Notes: generated by a model from the letters alone, not told the origin. 64,000 bases of DNA from Bog-473 sp036502025 (GCA_036502025.1 DASXZJ010000126.1:20781-84780), one strand, 5' to 3'. Positions 8,243 through 17,720 are shown, counted from the first letter of the stretch. Numbers and translations are program-made.

Positions 8243-9312
8243 GGGAGGACGACGAACTGCTTCACCAGTGGACCGAGGTGCGCCGCGGTGGTGCCGTGCA
8301 GGACCAGTTCGTCCGCGCCGGCATCCAGGTATTCAGCGAGACGGGCCGCGCACTGCGCCGCCGTGCCCGTGGCAGAGGAAGCGGGCAGCCAGTGGTCGGG
8401 AAGGCTTCGGCCCATCTCGACCAGTTCGTCGCGCGGCAATGCCTTGTCAGCCTGTTGGTCCCCCAGGGCGACCAGCCTCGGCTGGTTCCGGTAGCGGATG
8501 AGTTCGGCTTGGTCCCAACCGTTGGCCGCCACCAGGGCGTCTCCGAGGCCATGGACATGGAAGTAGCCGGCGCCACGGGCGTAGACAGCTAGTTCGACGT
8601 CCCGGGCCCATCGGTCCGGAGCGGCGACGACGGCGGCGTAACAGCGGATTCGACCCAGGTCGCGTCCAGCCCGCGCGGCCGCCTCCCGCACGATCTTCAC
8701 CGAGTCGGCGACAGCCTCGGGGGTCAGGAAGGGATGAAGGATCGCCCCGTCAAAGCGCTCCCCGGCGAGAGCCAGCGTCTTTGGTCCGACCGCCGCCAGG
8801 AGCAGCGGTGGCGCGTCGATGTCCGCTTGCTGCGGAAGGCGGAGGCGGGGAAACCGCCCGGCCGGGCCGTCGTACCCCACCGTCTCGCCCGCCCAGAGGC
8901 GACGGAGGATCTGCGCAACGTCGCCAAGCGAGGCCAGGGTGGGCATCGGCTCTCCATAGTCGCGCCAGCGCCAGGCCGCCGAACGACCGAAGCCGAGAAG
9001 GAAGCGTCCGCCGGACAGGGCCTGAAGGGTCTGGCCCATGGAGGCGAGGACCATCGGGTGGCGAAGCTGCGTGTGGGTGGCCGCGGCGCCGATGCGCAGA
9101 GCGGTGGTGGTCTGGGTCAGGGCGCCGGCGAGCGACGGCAGATCCTTGGTGTCATACCGCTCGCCGATCCACGCCGTCCCCAGCCCCAACGCTTCCGCGT
9201 CATGTGCCTGTGCCACGATCGGCCGCGGATCGCGGACCCCTCCTGGAAGGACGTAGCAGCCGAGCAACTTCGCCGACCGGCGGGCATGCGGAAGGGAAGG
9301 GTTCGCACTCAT
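8239..9312 (-). CDS. LLM-class F420-dependent oxidoreductase
   Basis: A TIM-barrel luciferase-like protein of 357 aa from the ATG at 9312 (the frame runs on to 9351, but the protein-like sequence starts near 'MSANPSLPHARRS'). Family signatures are 'AHDAEALGLGTAWIGERYD', 'ALRIGAAATHTQLRHP', 'LSGGRFLLGFGRS' and 'PPLLLAAVGPKTLALAGERFDG'. These enzymes use coenzyme F420 (or FMN) for hydride transfer to small organic substrates. It is coupled to the downstream APH-like gene by a 4-base overlap and lies in the operon starting at 11954, where a flavin reductase is also encoded. Confidence 0.8.
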   Translation of the reverse strand: MSANPSLPHARRSAKLLGCYVLPGGVRDPRPIVAQAHDAEALGLGTAWIGERYDTKDLPSLAGALTQTTTALRIGAAATHTQLRHPMVLASMGQTLQALSGGRFLLGFGRSAAWRWRDYGEPMPTLASLGDVAQILRRLWAGETVGYDGPAGRFPRLRLPQQADIDAPPLLLAAVGPKTLALAGERFDGAILHPFLTPEAVADSVKIVREAAARAGRDLGRIRCYAAVVAAPDRWARDVELAVYARGAGYFHVHGLGDALVAANGWDQAELIRYRNQPRLVALGDQQADKALPRDELVEMGRSLPDHWLPASSATGTAAQCAARLAEYLDAGADELVLHGTTAAHLGPLVKQFVVLP

Positions 9313-9436
9313 GTGACGCTTCTTCGGTCGAGAGAGGCCGGATGACGCCATCGACCAGCCGGGGCCATCCGCATCACACCCGCCGTCACCAGTCTGCGCC
9401 TCCGGTGGAGGGTAACAGCCACCGGGAAGGACGTGC

Positions 9437-10021
9437 TCAGACCCGCTCGCCGAAGGTCATCTCGTGAACACTGGTCACGAGTTTCGTTTCCCCACGCTGC
9501 CATGACGGGGTTGCCTCCGTACCCTCGGGTGGGCGCGCCCAGCCAATCGGTCCCCAGTCGCGGCGTGACATCTCCTCCTTGAAGCGTGGCTTGTCCGCCG
9601 CCTGGCACATGGCGTCGTAGTCGGTGTTGAACTGCTTCATCTCCTTGACGAGCCACCAGTCCTCCTCGGAAGACCACTTTCCGTCACCGGCGTACTCAAT
9701 GATCTGGAGCGACGCGAATTGGGTCGGAGGCCCAGCCGGATCCGGATTGTCGGCCCGATTCCACACTTTGTAGACGATGCGGTTGCCATCCAGGTTGTAC
9801 CACTCGAGAGGCGAGTACACCTGCGGCGCGAAACCCATCGTCGATTCGAGGAATTTCTTGATCTCCGCCGGCCCGTGGAACCGGCCATAGAAGTGGTCGA
9901 AATACACCGCATCATCGGTAAAGAGCTGCGACCACGACGCCCAATCTTCGAGGACCGGCCCGGTCACAAAGTAGTGCCGGAAGGCCTCCTCGATCTCGCC
10001 GCGGCTGTAGTCGCTCGTCAT
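9437..10021 (-). CDS. SnoaL-like domain protein
   Basis: A 194-aa protein with an NTF2-like domain (about residues 8-130: 'EIEEAFRHYFVTGPVLEDW', 'LFTDDAVYFDHFYGRFHGPAEI') and a C-terminal extension of about 60 residues ending in 'HEMTFGERV'. The ATG at 10021 is chosen because the start fits the family; the open frame extends further upstream without family-like sequence. Such proteins are isomerases, hydratases or cyclases with a conical pocket. It is in the operon with a flavin reductase (16 bases upstream) and an F420 oxidoreductase. The exact reaction is unknown. Confidence 0.7.
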   Translation of the reverse strand: MTSDYSRGEIEEAFRHYFVTGPVLEDWASWSQLFTDDAVYFDHFYGRFHGPAEIKKFLESTMGFAPQVYSPLEWYNLDGNRIVYKVWNRADNPDPAGPPTQFASLQIIEYAGDGKWSSEEDWWLVKEMKQFNTDYDAMCQAADKPRFKEEMSRRDWGPIGWARPPEGTEATPSWQRGETKLVTSVHEMTFGERV

Positions 10022-10037
10022 GGGGTCCCCTCTGTCG

Positions 10038-10637
10038 TCACGGCGCAAATCCCCGGCGACGCTTGGCGTCTTCGAGCTGCCCCGCATGGTTGCGCTCGTA
10101 TTCTTCGATCCAGTCGGGCGGAAGGTTGTCCCAGGCCTCGGTGATGTGGAGGCGCCGACCCTTTGGCCGCAGTCGCTCGCTGGCGATGACATCGCCGACG
10201 AAGATCGTGTTCTCCTCGTTGTCGAGTGTCCCCGATACGCGTGCTTCGACGTAGGCGAGCGCGTCGGTAAGAATGGGAATCCCACTCACGCCGGGTTTGG
10301 TGCCTAGTGAGCTCATCTTGTCCCCGTCACGCCCGGAGCTCCCTCCGAGCACCATGAAAATTCGGAGCGACTCATTCAAGACCTCTTCGTCGCCGCAGAG
10401 CAGGTGCATGGCAAACACACCGGATTCGAGCACCAGGTCATGGGTCAGGTTGTACTTGGTCAGGCTGATGGTGGCCCGGGGGGCCTCCCGGATGATTCCA
10501 GCCGATCCGGCCGAGAGCGAGATCAGTCCATTGGAGCGACCGTCAAGGCTGGTCGTCACCGCCACCGGAAACGGTCGAAGGCCGGCCAGAGCGTAATCGG
10601 CCGCGGCAACGGCCGAGGGATTGAGTTCAGTCGACAC
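10038..10637 (-). CDS. Flavin reductase-like (split-barrel FMN) protein
   Basis: A 199-aa protein with the flavin reductase-like split barrel: 'FPVAVTTSLDGRSNGLISLSAG', 'RATISLTKYNLTHDLVLESG', and 'AYVEARVSGTLDNEENTIFVGDV'. The family supplies reduced flavin to two-component monooxygenases or uses bound flavin itself. It starts with GTG at 10637, 30 bases after the amidohydrolase stop. The only possible monooxygenase partner in this operon is the luciferase-like protein at 8239, so a two-component monooxygenase is an alternative to F420 chemistry there. Confidence 0.75.
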   Translation of the reverse strand: MSTELNPSAVAAADYALAGLRPFPVAVTTSLDGRSNGLISLSAGSAGIIREAPRATISLTKYNLTHDLVLESGVFAMHLLCGDEEVLNESLRIFMVLGGSSGRDGDKMSSLGTKPGVSGIPILTDALAYVEARVSGTLDNEENTIFVGDVIASERLRPKGRRLHITEAWDNLPPDWIEEYERNHAGQLEDAKRRRGFAP

Positions 10638-10667
10638 GCCGCTGGTCAGGTTCCGCGTGATGTCCCG

Positions 10668-11954
10668 TCAGGCATCGATAGCCTCTGGTCGGGCCAGGGC
10701 TGCCAGCTCGGTTGCCTTCATCCCGCCCTCGTTTTTGCGGCCGAGGCTGCGAATGGAGGTGTCAACATCTGAGGCTTCTGCCCGCAGGGCGCCCACGGTG
10801 CACTGTTCCTTGGGCCGGACAGCGAACGGGTCGAACTGGAAGACCCGCATCGCGTTGAGGTGCGTGATCTTGTCGATCTCGTCGTCGGGGATCCCGCCCA
10901 GCGTCTTGCCGAGCAGCTCCGGCGAATGCGGCCACGTGCTGTCGGAGTGCGGGTAGTCGCATTCCCACGTCATGGAATCGACTCCGACACGGTGGCGTAA
11001 CTCCAGCCCGCTGGCGTCATCAATGAAGCAGGTCACGATGTGCTCTCGGTACACATCGCTCGGTCTGCGCCCGCCGAAGTCGGCACCGGTCCACTTGTGG
11101 TGATGTTCGTAGACGTAGTCCATCCGCTCCAGGGCGTAGGGGATCCAGCCGATTCCTCCCTCCGACATCGCGAACTTGATCTGCGGGAACTTCCGGAAGA
11201 TGGGAGTCCACATGAGATCGTTCAGCGCGAGGAACGAGTTCATTGGTGTAATCGAAATCATGACGTCTGCAGGGGCATCGCTCGCCGTCAAGAGCAGGCT
11301 CGAGGAGGAACCGATGTGCAGGCACACGACTGTCTCGCTCTCCTGACAGGCGCTCCAGAACGGGTCCCAGTGATCGCTGTGCAAGCTGGGGTGGCCCAGT
11401 TTCTCTGGATTCTCCGAGAACGTGACGGCGTGGCAGCCCTTGGCCGCGATCCGCCGCACTTCGTCGGCCATGAGGTCCGGATCCCAGTACGGGGTGATCG
11501 CGCAGGGGATGAAGCGGCCTGGATGCGCACCGCACCACTCGTCGATGTGCCAGTCGTTGTACGCCCGGACCACAACCAGGGCCAGGTCTGTGTCTTGCTG
11601 GCGGGCGAAGAGCTGCCCGCAGAAGTGCGGGAAGGTTGGGAAGTTGAGCGAGCCCAGCACCCCATTGGCGTTCATGTCGCGCACGCGCTGGTCAACGTCG
11701 TAGCACCCTTTGCGCATCTGGTCATAGCGGGTGGGGTTGAGTCCATATTCCTCTGGCGGGCACCCGGCCACCGCGTTGAGCCCCATGTAGGCGGCGCGCT
11801 CGCCTTCGAAGAGCCAGTACTCGCTACCGTCGTCGTCAGTAAGCACCCGTGGTGCCCGGTCCCGGTACCGGTCCGGGATGTGTGCCTCGAACATTTCGCG
11901 GGGCTCGATGATGTGATCATCGACGCTGACCAGGATGAGATCTTCGACGTTCAT
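10668..11954 (-). CDS. Amidohydrolase-2 family protein (decarboxylase/hydrolase)
   Basis: A 428-aa TIM-barrel metalloenzyme of the ACMSD-like amidohydrolase-2 family. The N-terminal 'SVDDHIIEP' supplies the first metal ligands, 'CLHIGSSSS' a His and 'ECDYPHSDSTWPHSPE' the active-site Asp. Members are non-oxidative decarboxylases, hydratases or C-C hydrolases. It heads the six-gene minus-strand operon and has a family A operator (11974-11989) 20 bases upstream of its ATG. A close paralogue lies at 41404. The last 55 residues, beyond the barrel, are polar and not conserved in that paralogue. Confidence 0.8.
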   Translation of the reverse strand: MNVEDLILVSVDDHIIEPREMFEAHIPDRYRDRAPRVLTDDDGSEYWLFEGERAAYMGLNAVAGCPPEEYGLNPTRYDQMRKGCYDVDQRVRDMNANGVLGSLNFPTFPHFCGQLFARQQDTDLALVVVRAYNDWHIDEWCGAHPGRFIPCAITPYWDPDLMADEVRRIAAKGCHAVTFSENPEKLGHPSLHSDHWDPFWSACQESETVVCLHIGSSSSLLLTASDAPADVMISITPMNSFLALNDLMWTPIFRKFPQIKFAMSEGGIGWIPYALERMDYVYEHHHKWTGADFGGRRPSDVYREHIVTCFIDDASGLELRHRVGVDSMTWECDYPHSDSTWPHSPELLGKTLGGIPDDEIDKITHLNAMRVFQFDPFAVRPKEQCTVGALRAEASDVDTSIRSLGRKNEGGMKATELAALARPEAIDA

Positions 11955-11973
11955 ATGGCCCCCAGACTGGAAG

Positions 11974-11989
11974 TTGACAATTATGTCAG
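11974..11989. promoter_or_regulatory. Family A operator, site 1
   Basis: TTGACA-ATTA-TGTCAG, one mismatch from the 16-base consensus TTGACA-N4-TGTCAA. It lies between the amidohydrolase (start 11954, minus) and the TetR gene at 12192 (plus), so it could serve both directions. Confidence 0.6.
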
Positions 11990-12191
11990 GTTACTCAGAT
12001 ACTTGCGATGGAGAAAGGGCCGGGACGAATGAAATTAATCCGAAATCAGGGCCCACACCCCTCCTGACTGCTGAGCCGTCTGGTCACGCCCACCGACCGG
12101 CCCGGCGCGATACTGCCCCGGGCATCGTGATCCGATGCCGTGCGGAGGAGAGCTTGCATCCGACCTCGCCAACGGAGCGGAGTACCCATTT

Positions 12192-12737
12192 ATGAGCGGA
12201 CCACGGCCCGGTCTTTCGGAAGCCATCATCGTTGAGGCGGCCAAGGGACTGCTCGCCGAGAGCGGCGTCGACGGTCTGACCATGCGGGCCCTCTCCGACC
12301 GACTGGGAGTGGCGCTCGGGGCGACCTACCGCCATGTCCCGAACAAGCACGAGCTCCTCCAGCTCGTGGCCCGCTCCCTGTATGCCGATATCACCCACGG
12401 CGAGGAAGAGAGCGACGGTTTGGCGGGGGTGAAGGCCGTCATGCTCCAGGTGAGGAGGATGTTCGCCAGCTATCCGGGCATGGCGAGCTATGTGAGCGCA
12501 CACATGTCCGACTTCGAGTCCCCCGCGGTGACGACGATGCTGCTCAGTCCCCTACTCGAACGTGGTCTCAGCCCCCACGAAGCTGAGGAGCTCGTGCTCG
12601 CCCTGGTGCTCTTCACGGCCGGCGCCCTGCTCGTCAGGGTGGATCCGCTGCTCGAGGTGCAGGCCGAAGCGGCCTACGGCCGCGGCATCGATCTACTCCT
12701 GGCGGGAGCCGTGGCGCTCGCCAGTCAACAGCGTTGA
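12192..12737 (+). CDS. TetR family regulator
   Basis: A 181-aa TetR protein from the ATG at 12192; the frame is open further upstream but without family-like sequence. The helix-turn-helix is 'LTMRALSDRLGVALGATYRHV' with 'PNKHELLQLVARSLYADI' following; the C-terminal domain is helical. It is divergent from the amidohydrolase operon with a family A site between them, and its stop codon lies inside a family B site (12724-12738) that precedes the tannase-like gene. It is therefore a candidate regulator for either family; the sequence does not decide which. Confidence 0.8.
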   Translation: MSGPRPGLSEAIIVEAAKGLLAESGVDGLTMRALSDRLGVALGATYRHVPNKHELLQLVARSLYADITHGEEESDGLAGVKAVMLQVRRMFASYPGMASYVSAHMSDFESPAVTTMLLSPLLERGLSPHEAEELVLALVLFTAGALLVRVDPLLEVQAEAAYGRGIDLLLAGAVALASQQR

Positions 12738-12738
12738 C
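12724..12738. promoter_or_regulatory. Family B operator, site 1
   Basis: GTCAACAGCGTTGAC, a 6-base inverted repeat around AGC. It overlaps the last codons and the stop of the TetR gene and lies 64 bases before the tannase-like gene at 12802. The identical 15 bases recur at 20366 and, with one change, at 60293. Confidence 0.6.
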
Positions 12739-12801
12739 TTCCGGGGGGCAGGTCGTTACAGTCCACGCGTAGGAAGAATGACTCGTCCTTAGGGGGACCT
12801 C

Positions 12802-14895
12802 ATGACTGACACACTCTCGGAACTCGACTGCACGGGCTACGCGGTCACCGATCCGCACTTCGGCGCGCCCTACGTCGATCGGGACGAGTGGCACGACGAA
12901 CCGCACGGACACCGGCGCGTGCACGGCGGCTTTGCCGAATGCGACACCCGGTTCACCTTCTACTTCCCGCCGTCGGAGGAATGGCAGGGACGGTTGATCA
13001 TGCCGCTGGAGGGCGCCCACGCGGGACACGAGGACTTCTTCGGGGGCGCCCTGGGCGATGCCATGGGTGGGATCGGGCTCACCGCCCGCCTGGGCGGGTA
13101 CATGGTCGAGTCCAACATGGGGCATATCGGCGATGACATCGACCCCAAGGGGGGCGAGGACCCGACCCTCTACGGTTGGCGCGCCGCGGCCGAAAGCGCT
13201 CGATTTTCGAAGTTCCTGGCCATCCAGGTCTACGGGGCGGCGCCCCACCATGCCTACGTCTGGGGAGGCAGCGGCGGTGGGCGGCGGTCGCCTCTCGTGC
13301 TCGAGAACGCACCTGACGTGTTCGACGGCGCTCTCCCCTTCATGGGTGGCGGCGATGTCCGGCCCTTCCCGGCGACCGAGCGCATCAAGGGAGCCCAGGT
13401 CATGAGCTTCGCCTGCATGTTCAACGTGCAGCGCATGCTTCGACACGGCGACACCATGGCGAAGATAATCGACGCTATGCAGCCCGGAGGTAGCGGAAAC
13501 CCATTCGAGGGCCTCGACTCACACGCGCGCGAGGAACTGGCGAGCCTCTACCGTCAGGGCTTCCCCCGGGGCGACGAATTCATGATCGCCACCCCGATGG
13601 GACAGATCTGGCTCTGGTCTTCCATCGCCGATCTCCTGGTGGAGCAGGACCCCTCGTACTTCGAGGACTTCTGGACGAAGCCCGGCTACATCGGCCACGA
13701 CCTTCCCTCCGCCGTCGAAGACGATGTCATTGACGTCGTGACCACCGTCAGCCGGGTCGTGACCGTACAGGATCTGCTCACGGACCCGATGTTCGAGGCC
13801 CCTGAGTTCATGTTGATGAAGATGATCGCCGGCATCATGGCCGGCGAGCGCGGCATGGACATGGCGTACGCAATCGAGGTGAAAGGGCTCCCCGAGGGCT
13901 ACCGGCTGGGCGCCGGACTGCAGCTCAAGACCGGCGGAGCCGCCGGGCGACAGCTGTACTGCATTGGGAACGCCGGCGACATCTTCGCATGCGATGGTCA
14001 CGGCGAAGCCAATATCGAGCGGTTCAGCGGGGTGAAGGTCGGTGACGAAATCCACGTCGACAACCGCAAGTTCCTGGCCTTCTGCTACTTCCATCGTCAT
14101 CACCTGATGGAGGACGCCCAGTTCGACTCACTTCGCCTCGACGGGCTGCCCGTCTACGAGCAACACCCGGTCCCGCTGATGTCCCCACTGATGGGCGTGT
14201 CGTACACCGGTCACTATGAGGGCAAGCTGCTCTGGATCCACCACACCCACGACTCCTCGCTGTGGCCCACGCAGGGGATCATCTACCGCGGTGCTGTGCT
14301 CGAGGCGCAGGGCCCAAAGGGGGCCGCCGAGAAATTCCGGCTGCAGTGGAGTCAGAACGCCGAGCACATCCCGCCCACGTTCCTTCCGAACTCCTCGCAA
14401 CGGGCGACCTCGACCTGGTTGATCGACTACTTCCCGATCATCGAGCAGGGCCTGGCCGACCTCATCCAATGGGTCGAAGAAGGGGTGGCGCCGCCCAACA
14501 CTTCGTTCGAGTTCGTCGACGGACAGGTGCAGCTGCCGGCGTCCGCCGCCGAGCGCGGCGGTATCCAGCCGCTGGTGAGTGTGACCGCCAATGGCGCACC
14601 TCGCGCCGAGGTCAAGACTGGTGAGGCGGTGCAGCTCGAGCTCATGGCAGAGGTGCCTCCCAACGGCGGGACGATCGTCTCCGTCGCCTGGGACTTCGAC
14701 GGCTGGGGCTCGTTCCCCTTCCATCACGAGGTCGACGGATCGGACACCTCAGTGCAGTTCTCGACGACGCATATCTACGACGCGCCAGGCACTTACTTCG
14801 TGACGGCTCTGGTCCACTCCAATCGTGAGGGAAAGGTCGATGCCGAATTCCGGCGTCTCCCGAACCTCGCATCCGCTCGAATCGTCGTCAGTTAG
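12802..14895 (+). CDS. Tannase/feruloyl-esterase-like hydrolase with C-terminal PKD domain
   Basis: A 697-aa protein. The N-terminal half has an alpha/beta-hydrolase pattern: 'RLIMPLEGAHAGHEDFFGG', then 'YVWGGSGGGRRSPLVLEN' followed by 'APDVFDGALPF', which matches the nucleophile elbow (G-x-S-G-G) of tannase and feruloyl esterases; the Ser is near residue 158. The C terminus (about 590-690) is a PKD-like beta sandwich with 'SVAWDFDGWG' and 'STTHIYDAPGTYFVTALV'. No signal peptide is visible, which is unusual since PKD domains are mostly extracellular. A family B site precedes the gene. It probably hydrolyses an ester or lactone, but the substrate is unknown and the long middle region is not one I recognise. 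Confidence 0.65.
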   Translation: MTDTLSELDCTGYAVTDPHFGAPYVDRDEWHDEPHGHRRVHGGFAECDTRFTFYFPPSEEWQGRLIMPLEGAHAGHEDFFGGALGDAMGGIGLTARLGGYMVESNMGHIGDDIDPKGGEDPTLYGWRAAAESARFSKFLAIQVYGAAPHHAYVWGGSGGGRRSPLVLENAPDVFDGALPFMGGGDVRPFPATERIKGAQVMSFACMFNVQRMLRHGDTMAKIIDAMQPGGSGNPFEGLDSHAREELASLYRQGFPRGDEFMIATPMGQIWLWSSIADLLVEQDPSYFEDFWTKPGYIGHDLPSAVEDDVIDVVTTVSRVVTVQDLLTDPMFEAPEFMLMKMIAGIMAGERGMDMAYAIEVKGLPEGYRLGAGLQLKTGGAAGRQLYCIGNAGDIFACDGHGEANIERFSGVKVGDEIHVDNRKFLAFCYFHRHHLMEDAQFDSLRLDGLPVYEQHPVPLMSPLMGVSYTGHYEGKLLWIHHTHDSSLWPTQGIIYRGAVLEAQGPKGAAEKFRLQWSQNAEHIPPTFLPNSSQRATSTWLIDYFPIIEQGLADLIQWVEEGVAPPNTSFEFVDGQVQLPASAAERGGIQPLVSVTANGAPRAEVKTGEAVQLELMAEVPPNGGTIVSVAWDFDGWGSFPFHHEVDGSDTSVQFSTTHIYDAPGTYFVTALVHSNREGKVDAEFRRLPNLASARIVVS

Positions 14896-14943
14896 TTCTC
14901 GAAATCGCAACCGACTAGATCGGGTTCGGCGCCCCTCTGGCAG

Positions 14944-17664
14944 CTACCTCGGTAACAACGGGCTTGAATCGACGCCCTTCCTCCCCAGGTAGGCCTCCCG
15001 GACGACGCCGGAGCCCAGCATCTCCTGGGCCGTCCCCTCGAAGATCATCTCGCCGAAGTCAAGTACGTAGACCTGCTTGCAGGTCTGCTGGACCAGGGCC
15101 ATGTCGTGCTCGACCAGCAACAGCCCCACCCCCATGTCGTCCACCACGCTTCGGAGGATCTGGCCGAAGTTCTCGGTCTCGGTCGCATCGAGTCCGGACG
15201 ACGGTTCGTCGAGGAGGATCGTGTCGAAGGGGCCGGCGAGGACCCGGGCCAGTTCGACGAGTCGCCGTTGTCCAGTACTGAGATGCTCGACACGCTGGTC
15301 CAGATAGGGCTCGATGCCCGTCAGTTCCACCGCCCTGGCCGTGGCGGCGTCGATAAGCCGCGCGTCGCGGCGCAGCGCCACAACTTGGCGCAGCGGGCTG
15401 CTCCCGGCCAGTGCGCACTCCCGGGCCAGAGCAACGTTCGTGCGCACATCAAGCGAATCAAACAACTGCACCCGTTGAAACGTTCGACCCAGTCCGAGGC
15501 GGGCCCGTTGGGATCGGCTGGCCCGCGTGATATCCACGTCGTGCAGCATGATCCGCCCGCGGGTGGGCCGGATGATCCCCGAGCACGCATTGAAGGTGCT
15601 CGTCTTGCCCGCCCCGTTCGGTCCGATGAGTCCGGTAATCATGCCGGCACGGACGGCCAGGGTCACGTTGTCGACGGCCATTGCCCCTCCGTAGCGGACC
15701 GTGAGGTTCTCGACCGAAAGGTTCGTCGAGAGGGCGGGTCGGGCGGCCCGGCTTGCCGAGGTGGCACTCGCCTCGACCACTGCCGGCCGCTGGCGTGCCG
15801 GGCGCGCACCCACCTGGTCGATGAAGTCGGTGAGCCGGCGGGGTGCGAGATGAACCCGGTGCCGGTAGACCGGGACGAGTACACCGGCAATCGCAAAGGC
15901 GACCAGCACGAGGTTACCGACGTTGCTGCCCGTGAAGTACACCGGGACGAGCGTCAGAATGGCCGCGCCGATGAAGGCGTACCAGGGTTCGCCCACGACG
16001 ACCACGACGACGACCACGACCAGCGTGATCGAACTGAACGAGGGGAAGTTGTCACCGATGGCGAACGTGTTCACGCTGGCCGACAGGGCGCCGGCGATCG
16101 CTGCGATGAAGGCGGAGACGCAGAAGACGACAACCCGAATGACGTTGACGTTCAGACCGTAGGTATCCAGCGCCAGCGGCGAGTCGCCCATGGCGCGCAG
16201 GAGCTTGCCCAGTCGGGTGGCCGACAGGATGGCGATACCGACCGCCACGATCACGACGAAGAACAGGACGACGTAATACATGCTCTCGTCGCTCCCGAAA
16301 TGGATCGCGCCCAGGCTCAAGTTCGGGCGGGTAGTCGCCAGTCCGTTGGAACTCGGACCGAACATCCAGTTCTGCGTGTACAGCATCTGCTCGAGGAGGA
16401 TGCCGAATCCCAGTGTGGCCAGGGCCAGGAAGACTCCCGAGAGCCGTATGGCCGGAATGGCCAGGAGCGCGCCGACGGGGACCACCACCAGCGCGGCCAG
16501 GATGAGCGACACCAACCACGGGATGCCGGCGCTCGTGAAGTGTGCCATCGACGACGCTCCGATGGCGGCGAATGCGTACTGGCAGAGGGAGACCTGCCGT
16601 GATGTCCGCACCAGCAGCCCGAGAGAGAGGATCAGGATCACGAGGATGAGGGTGCTCGTGTAATTCGACAGGTTCGTTCCAACCAGCGCGGGTATGAAGC
16701 ACAGGAAGGCAGCGAACACGGCACCGGAGGCCAGGCGGACCCGGACCGGCGCATGCCAGTGATGTGGAATCGTCCGCGTCGTGACGAGGCTGCGCGTCAC
16801 GAGCTTGTTCCTAGGCGTGACGAGGAGGGTAACGAAGAGAAGGATGAAGGGCAGGCTCGGTGGCAAGCCGATGAGCCACGGCACGTTCACCACGTACTTG
16901 GTCGCGAGCGCGCCCGCCACACCCAGGACCAGCCCGCCGACGTACGCCAGCGGGAGGTTCGAGAAGTACCCGATGGCGGCAGCCCCGAATGCCTGGACGA
17001 CGAGCAGCGTCAGCACCAACGCGGTGAGATTGAGATTCGGGGCGATGAGCAGGCCGCTCAGGGCGGCGAAGGCGGAGCCGATCATCCACGCCAGACGTCG
17101 CACCCCGATGGCGCTGCTCCCGGACACGGACAGGAGGTCGGGATCGTCCACGACGGCACGCAGCTCGGTTCCACGACGGGTAAATCGAAGGAAACCGTAC
17201 AGGGCGGCCGTGGACGTCAGCGCGATGATGGCCACGATTATCTGTTCCCATTCGACGTTGACGGACGCGATCCGGACCGTGTTGGTCGACAGGAAGGATG
17301 GGAAGTTGCCGCTGACCGAACTGAACAGGACGGTGGTCAGGGAGACCACCCACAAAATGAGTCCCACCATGGCCGCGATCTGCAGTGTCCGGTCCGCCGC
17401 CGCCAGCTGCCGGGTCAGGAGTTCGAGCAACACGCCCATGACCGGACCCAGAACGAAGACGCACAGAGCTCCGGCGATCGGCCACGGCCATCCGTGCACA
17501 TCGACGAGCTCGTAGAACGTGAATACGGACACCGAAGCCAGTGCGCCGTAGGCAAAGTTGAAGATGCCGGAAATTTTGTACGTCAGGACGAGTCCGGTCG
17601 CGGCCAACCCGTAGACCGAGCCGATCGTAAGACCGATCACGATGAACGGGAGGAACTCAGCCAC
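14944..17664 (-). CDS. Branched-chain-type ABC transporter, LivH-LivM-LivG fusion
   Basis: One 906-aa chain carries three importer parts: a LivH-type permease (about 1-300, 'SVYGLAATGLVLTYKISGIF'), a LivM-type permease (about 310-610, 'SLCQYAFAAIGASSMAHF') and a LivG-type ATPase (about 645-906). The ATPase has Walker A 'GPNGAGKTS' (about 680), signature 'LSTGQRRLVELARVL' (about 790) and Walker B 'TILLDEPSSG'. Near residue 550 a run of nine Val replaces the usual glycine-rich LivM segment. It is the last gene of a minus-strand operon with a solute-binding protein and a LivF ATPase. It imports amino acids or, in catabolic islands like this, carboxylic or aromatic acids. A second triple fusion is at 57196. 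Confidence 0.9.
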   Translation of the reverse strand: MAEFLPFIVIGLTIGSVYGLAATGLVLTYKISGIFNFAYGALASVSVFTFYELVDVHGWPWPIAGALCVFVLGPVMGVLLELLTRQLAAADRTLQIAAMVGLILWVVSLTTVLFSSVSGNFPSFLSTNTVRIASVNVEWEQIIVAIIALTSTAALYGFLRFTRRGTELRAVVDDPDLLSVSGSSAIGVRRLAWMIGSAFAALSGLLIAPNLNLTALVLTLLVVQAFGAAAIGYFSNLPLAYVGGLVLGVAGALATKYVVNVPWLIGLPPSLPFILLFVTLLVTPRNKLVTRSLVTTRTIPHHWHAPVRVRLASGAVFAAFLCFIPALVGTNLSNYTSTLILVILILSLGLLVRTSRQVSLCQYAFAAIGASSMAHFTSAGIPWLVSLILAALVVVPVGALLAIPAIRLSGVFLALATLGFGILLEQMLYTQNWMFGPSSNGLATTRPNLSLGAIHFGSDESMYYVVLFFVVIVAVGIAILSATRLGKLLRAMGDSPLALDTYGLNVNVIRVVVFCVSAFIAAIAGALSASVNTFAIGDNFPSFSSITLVVVVVVVVVGEPWYAFIGAAILTLVPVYFTGSNVGNLVLVAFAIAGVLVPVYRHRVHLAPRRLTDFIDQVGARPARQRPAVVEASATSASRAARPALSTNLSVENLTVRYGGAMAVDNVTLAVRAGMITGLIGPNGAGKTSTFNACSGIIRPTRGRIMLHDVDITRASRSQRARLGLGRTFQRVQLFDSLDVRTNVALARECALAGSSPLRQVVALRRDARLIDAATARAVELTGIEPYLDQRVEHLSTGQRRLVELARVLAGPFDTILLDEPSSGLDATETENFGQILRSVVDDMGVGLLLVEHDMALVQQTCKQVYVLDFGEMIFEGTAQEMLGSGVVREAYLGRKGVDSSPLLPR

Positions 17665-17720
17665 CTGACCCCCGTCCCGTTATCCTCTCCCCCACTGGGC
17701 CGACTCCCCTCACCTAGGGA

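Noticed and set aside
15980..16030. The triplet-like repeat as a CRISPR or regulatory repeat
   Set aside because: It is a short in-frame Val-coding microsatellite within the importer gene, with no spacers.
15106..16602. A 498-codon open frame on the plus strand inside the importer gene
   Set aside because: It is antisense to the LivH-LivM-LivG fusion, whose motifs are complete. The antisense product is a low-complexity Arg/Asp/Gly/His sequence caused by high GC.
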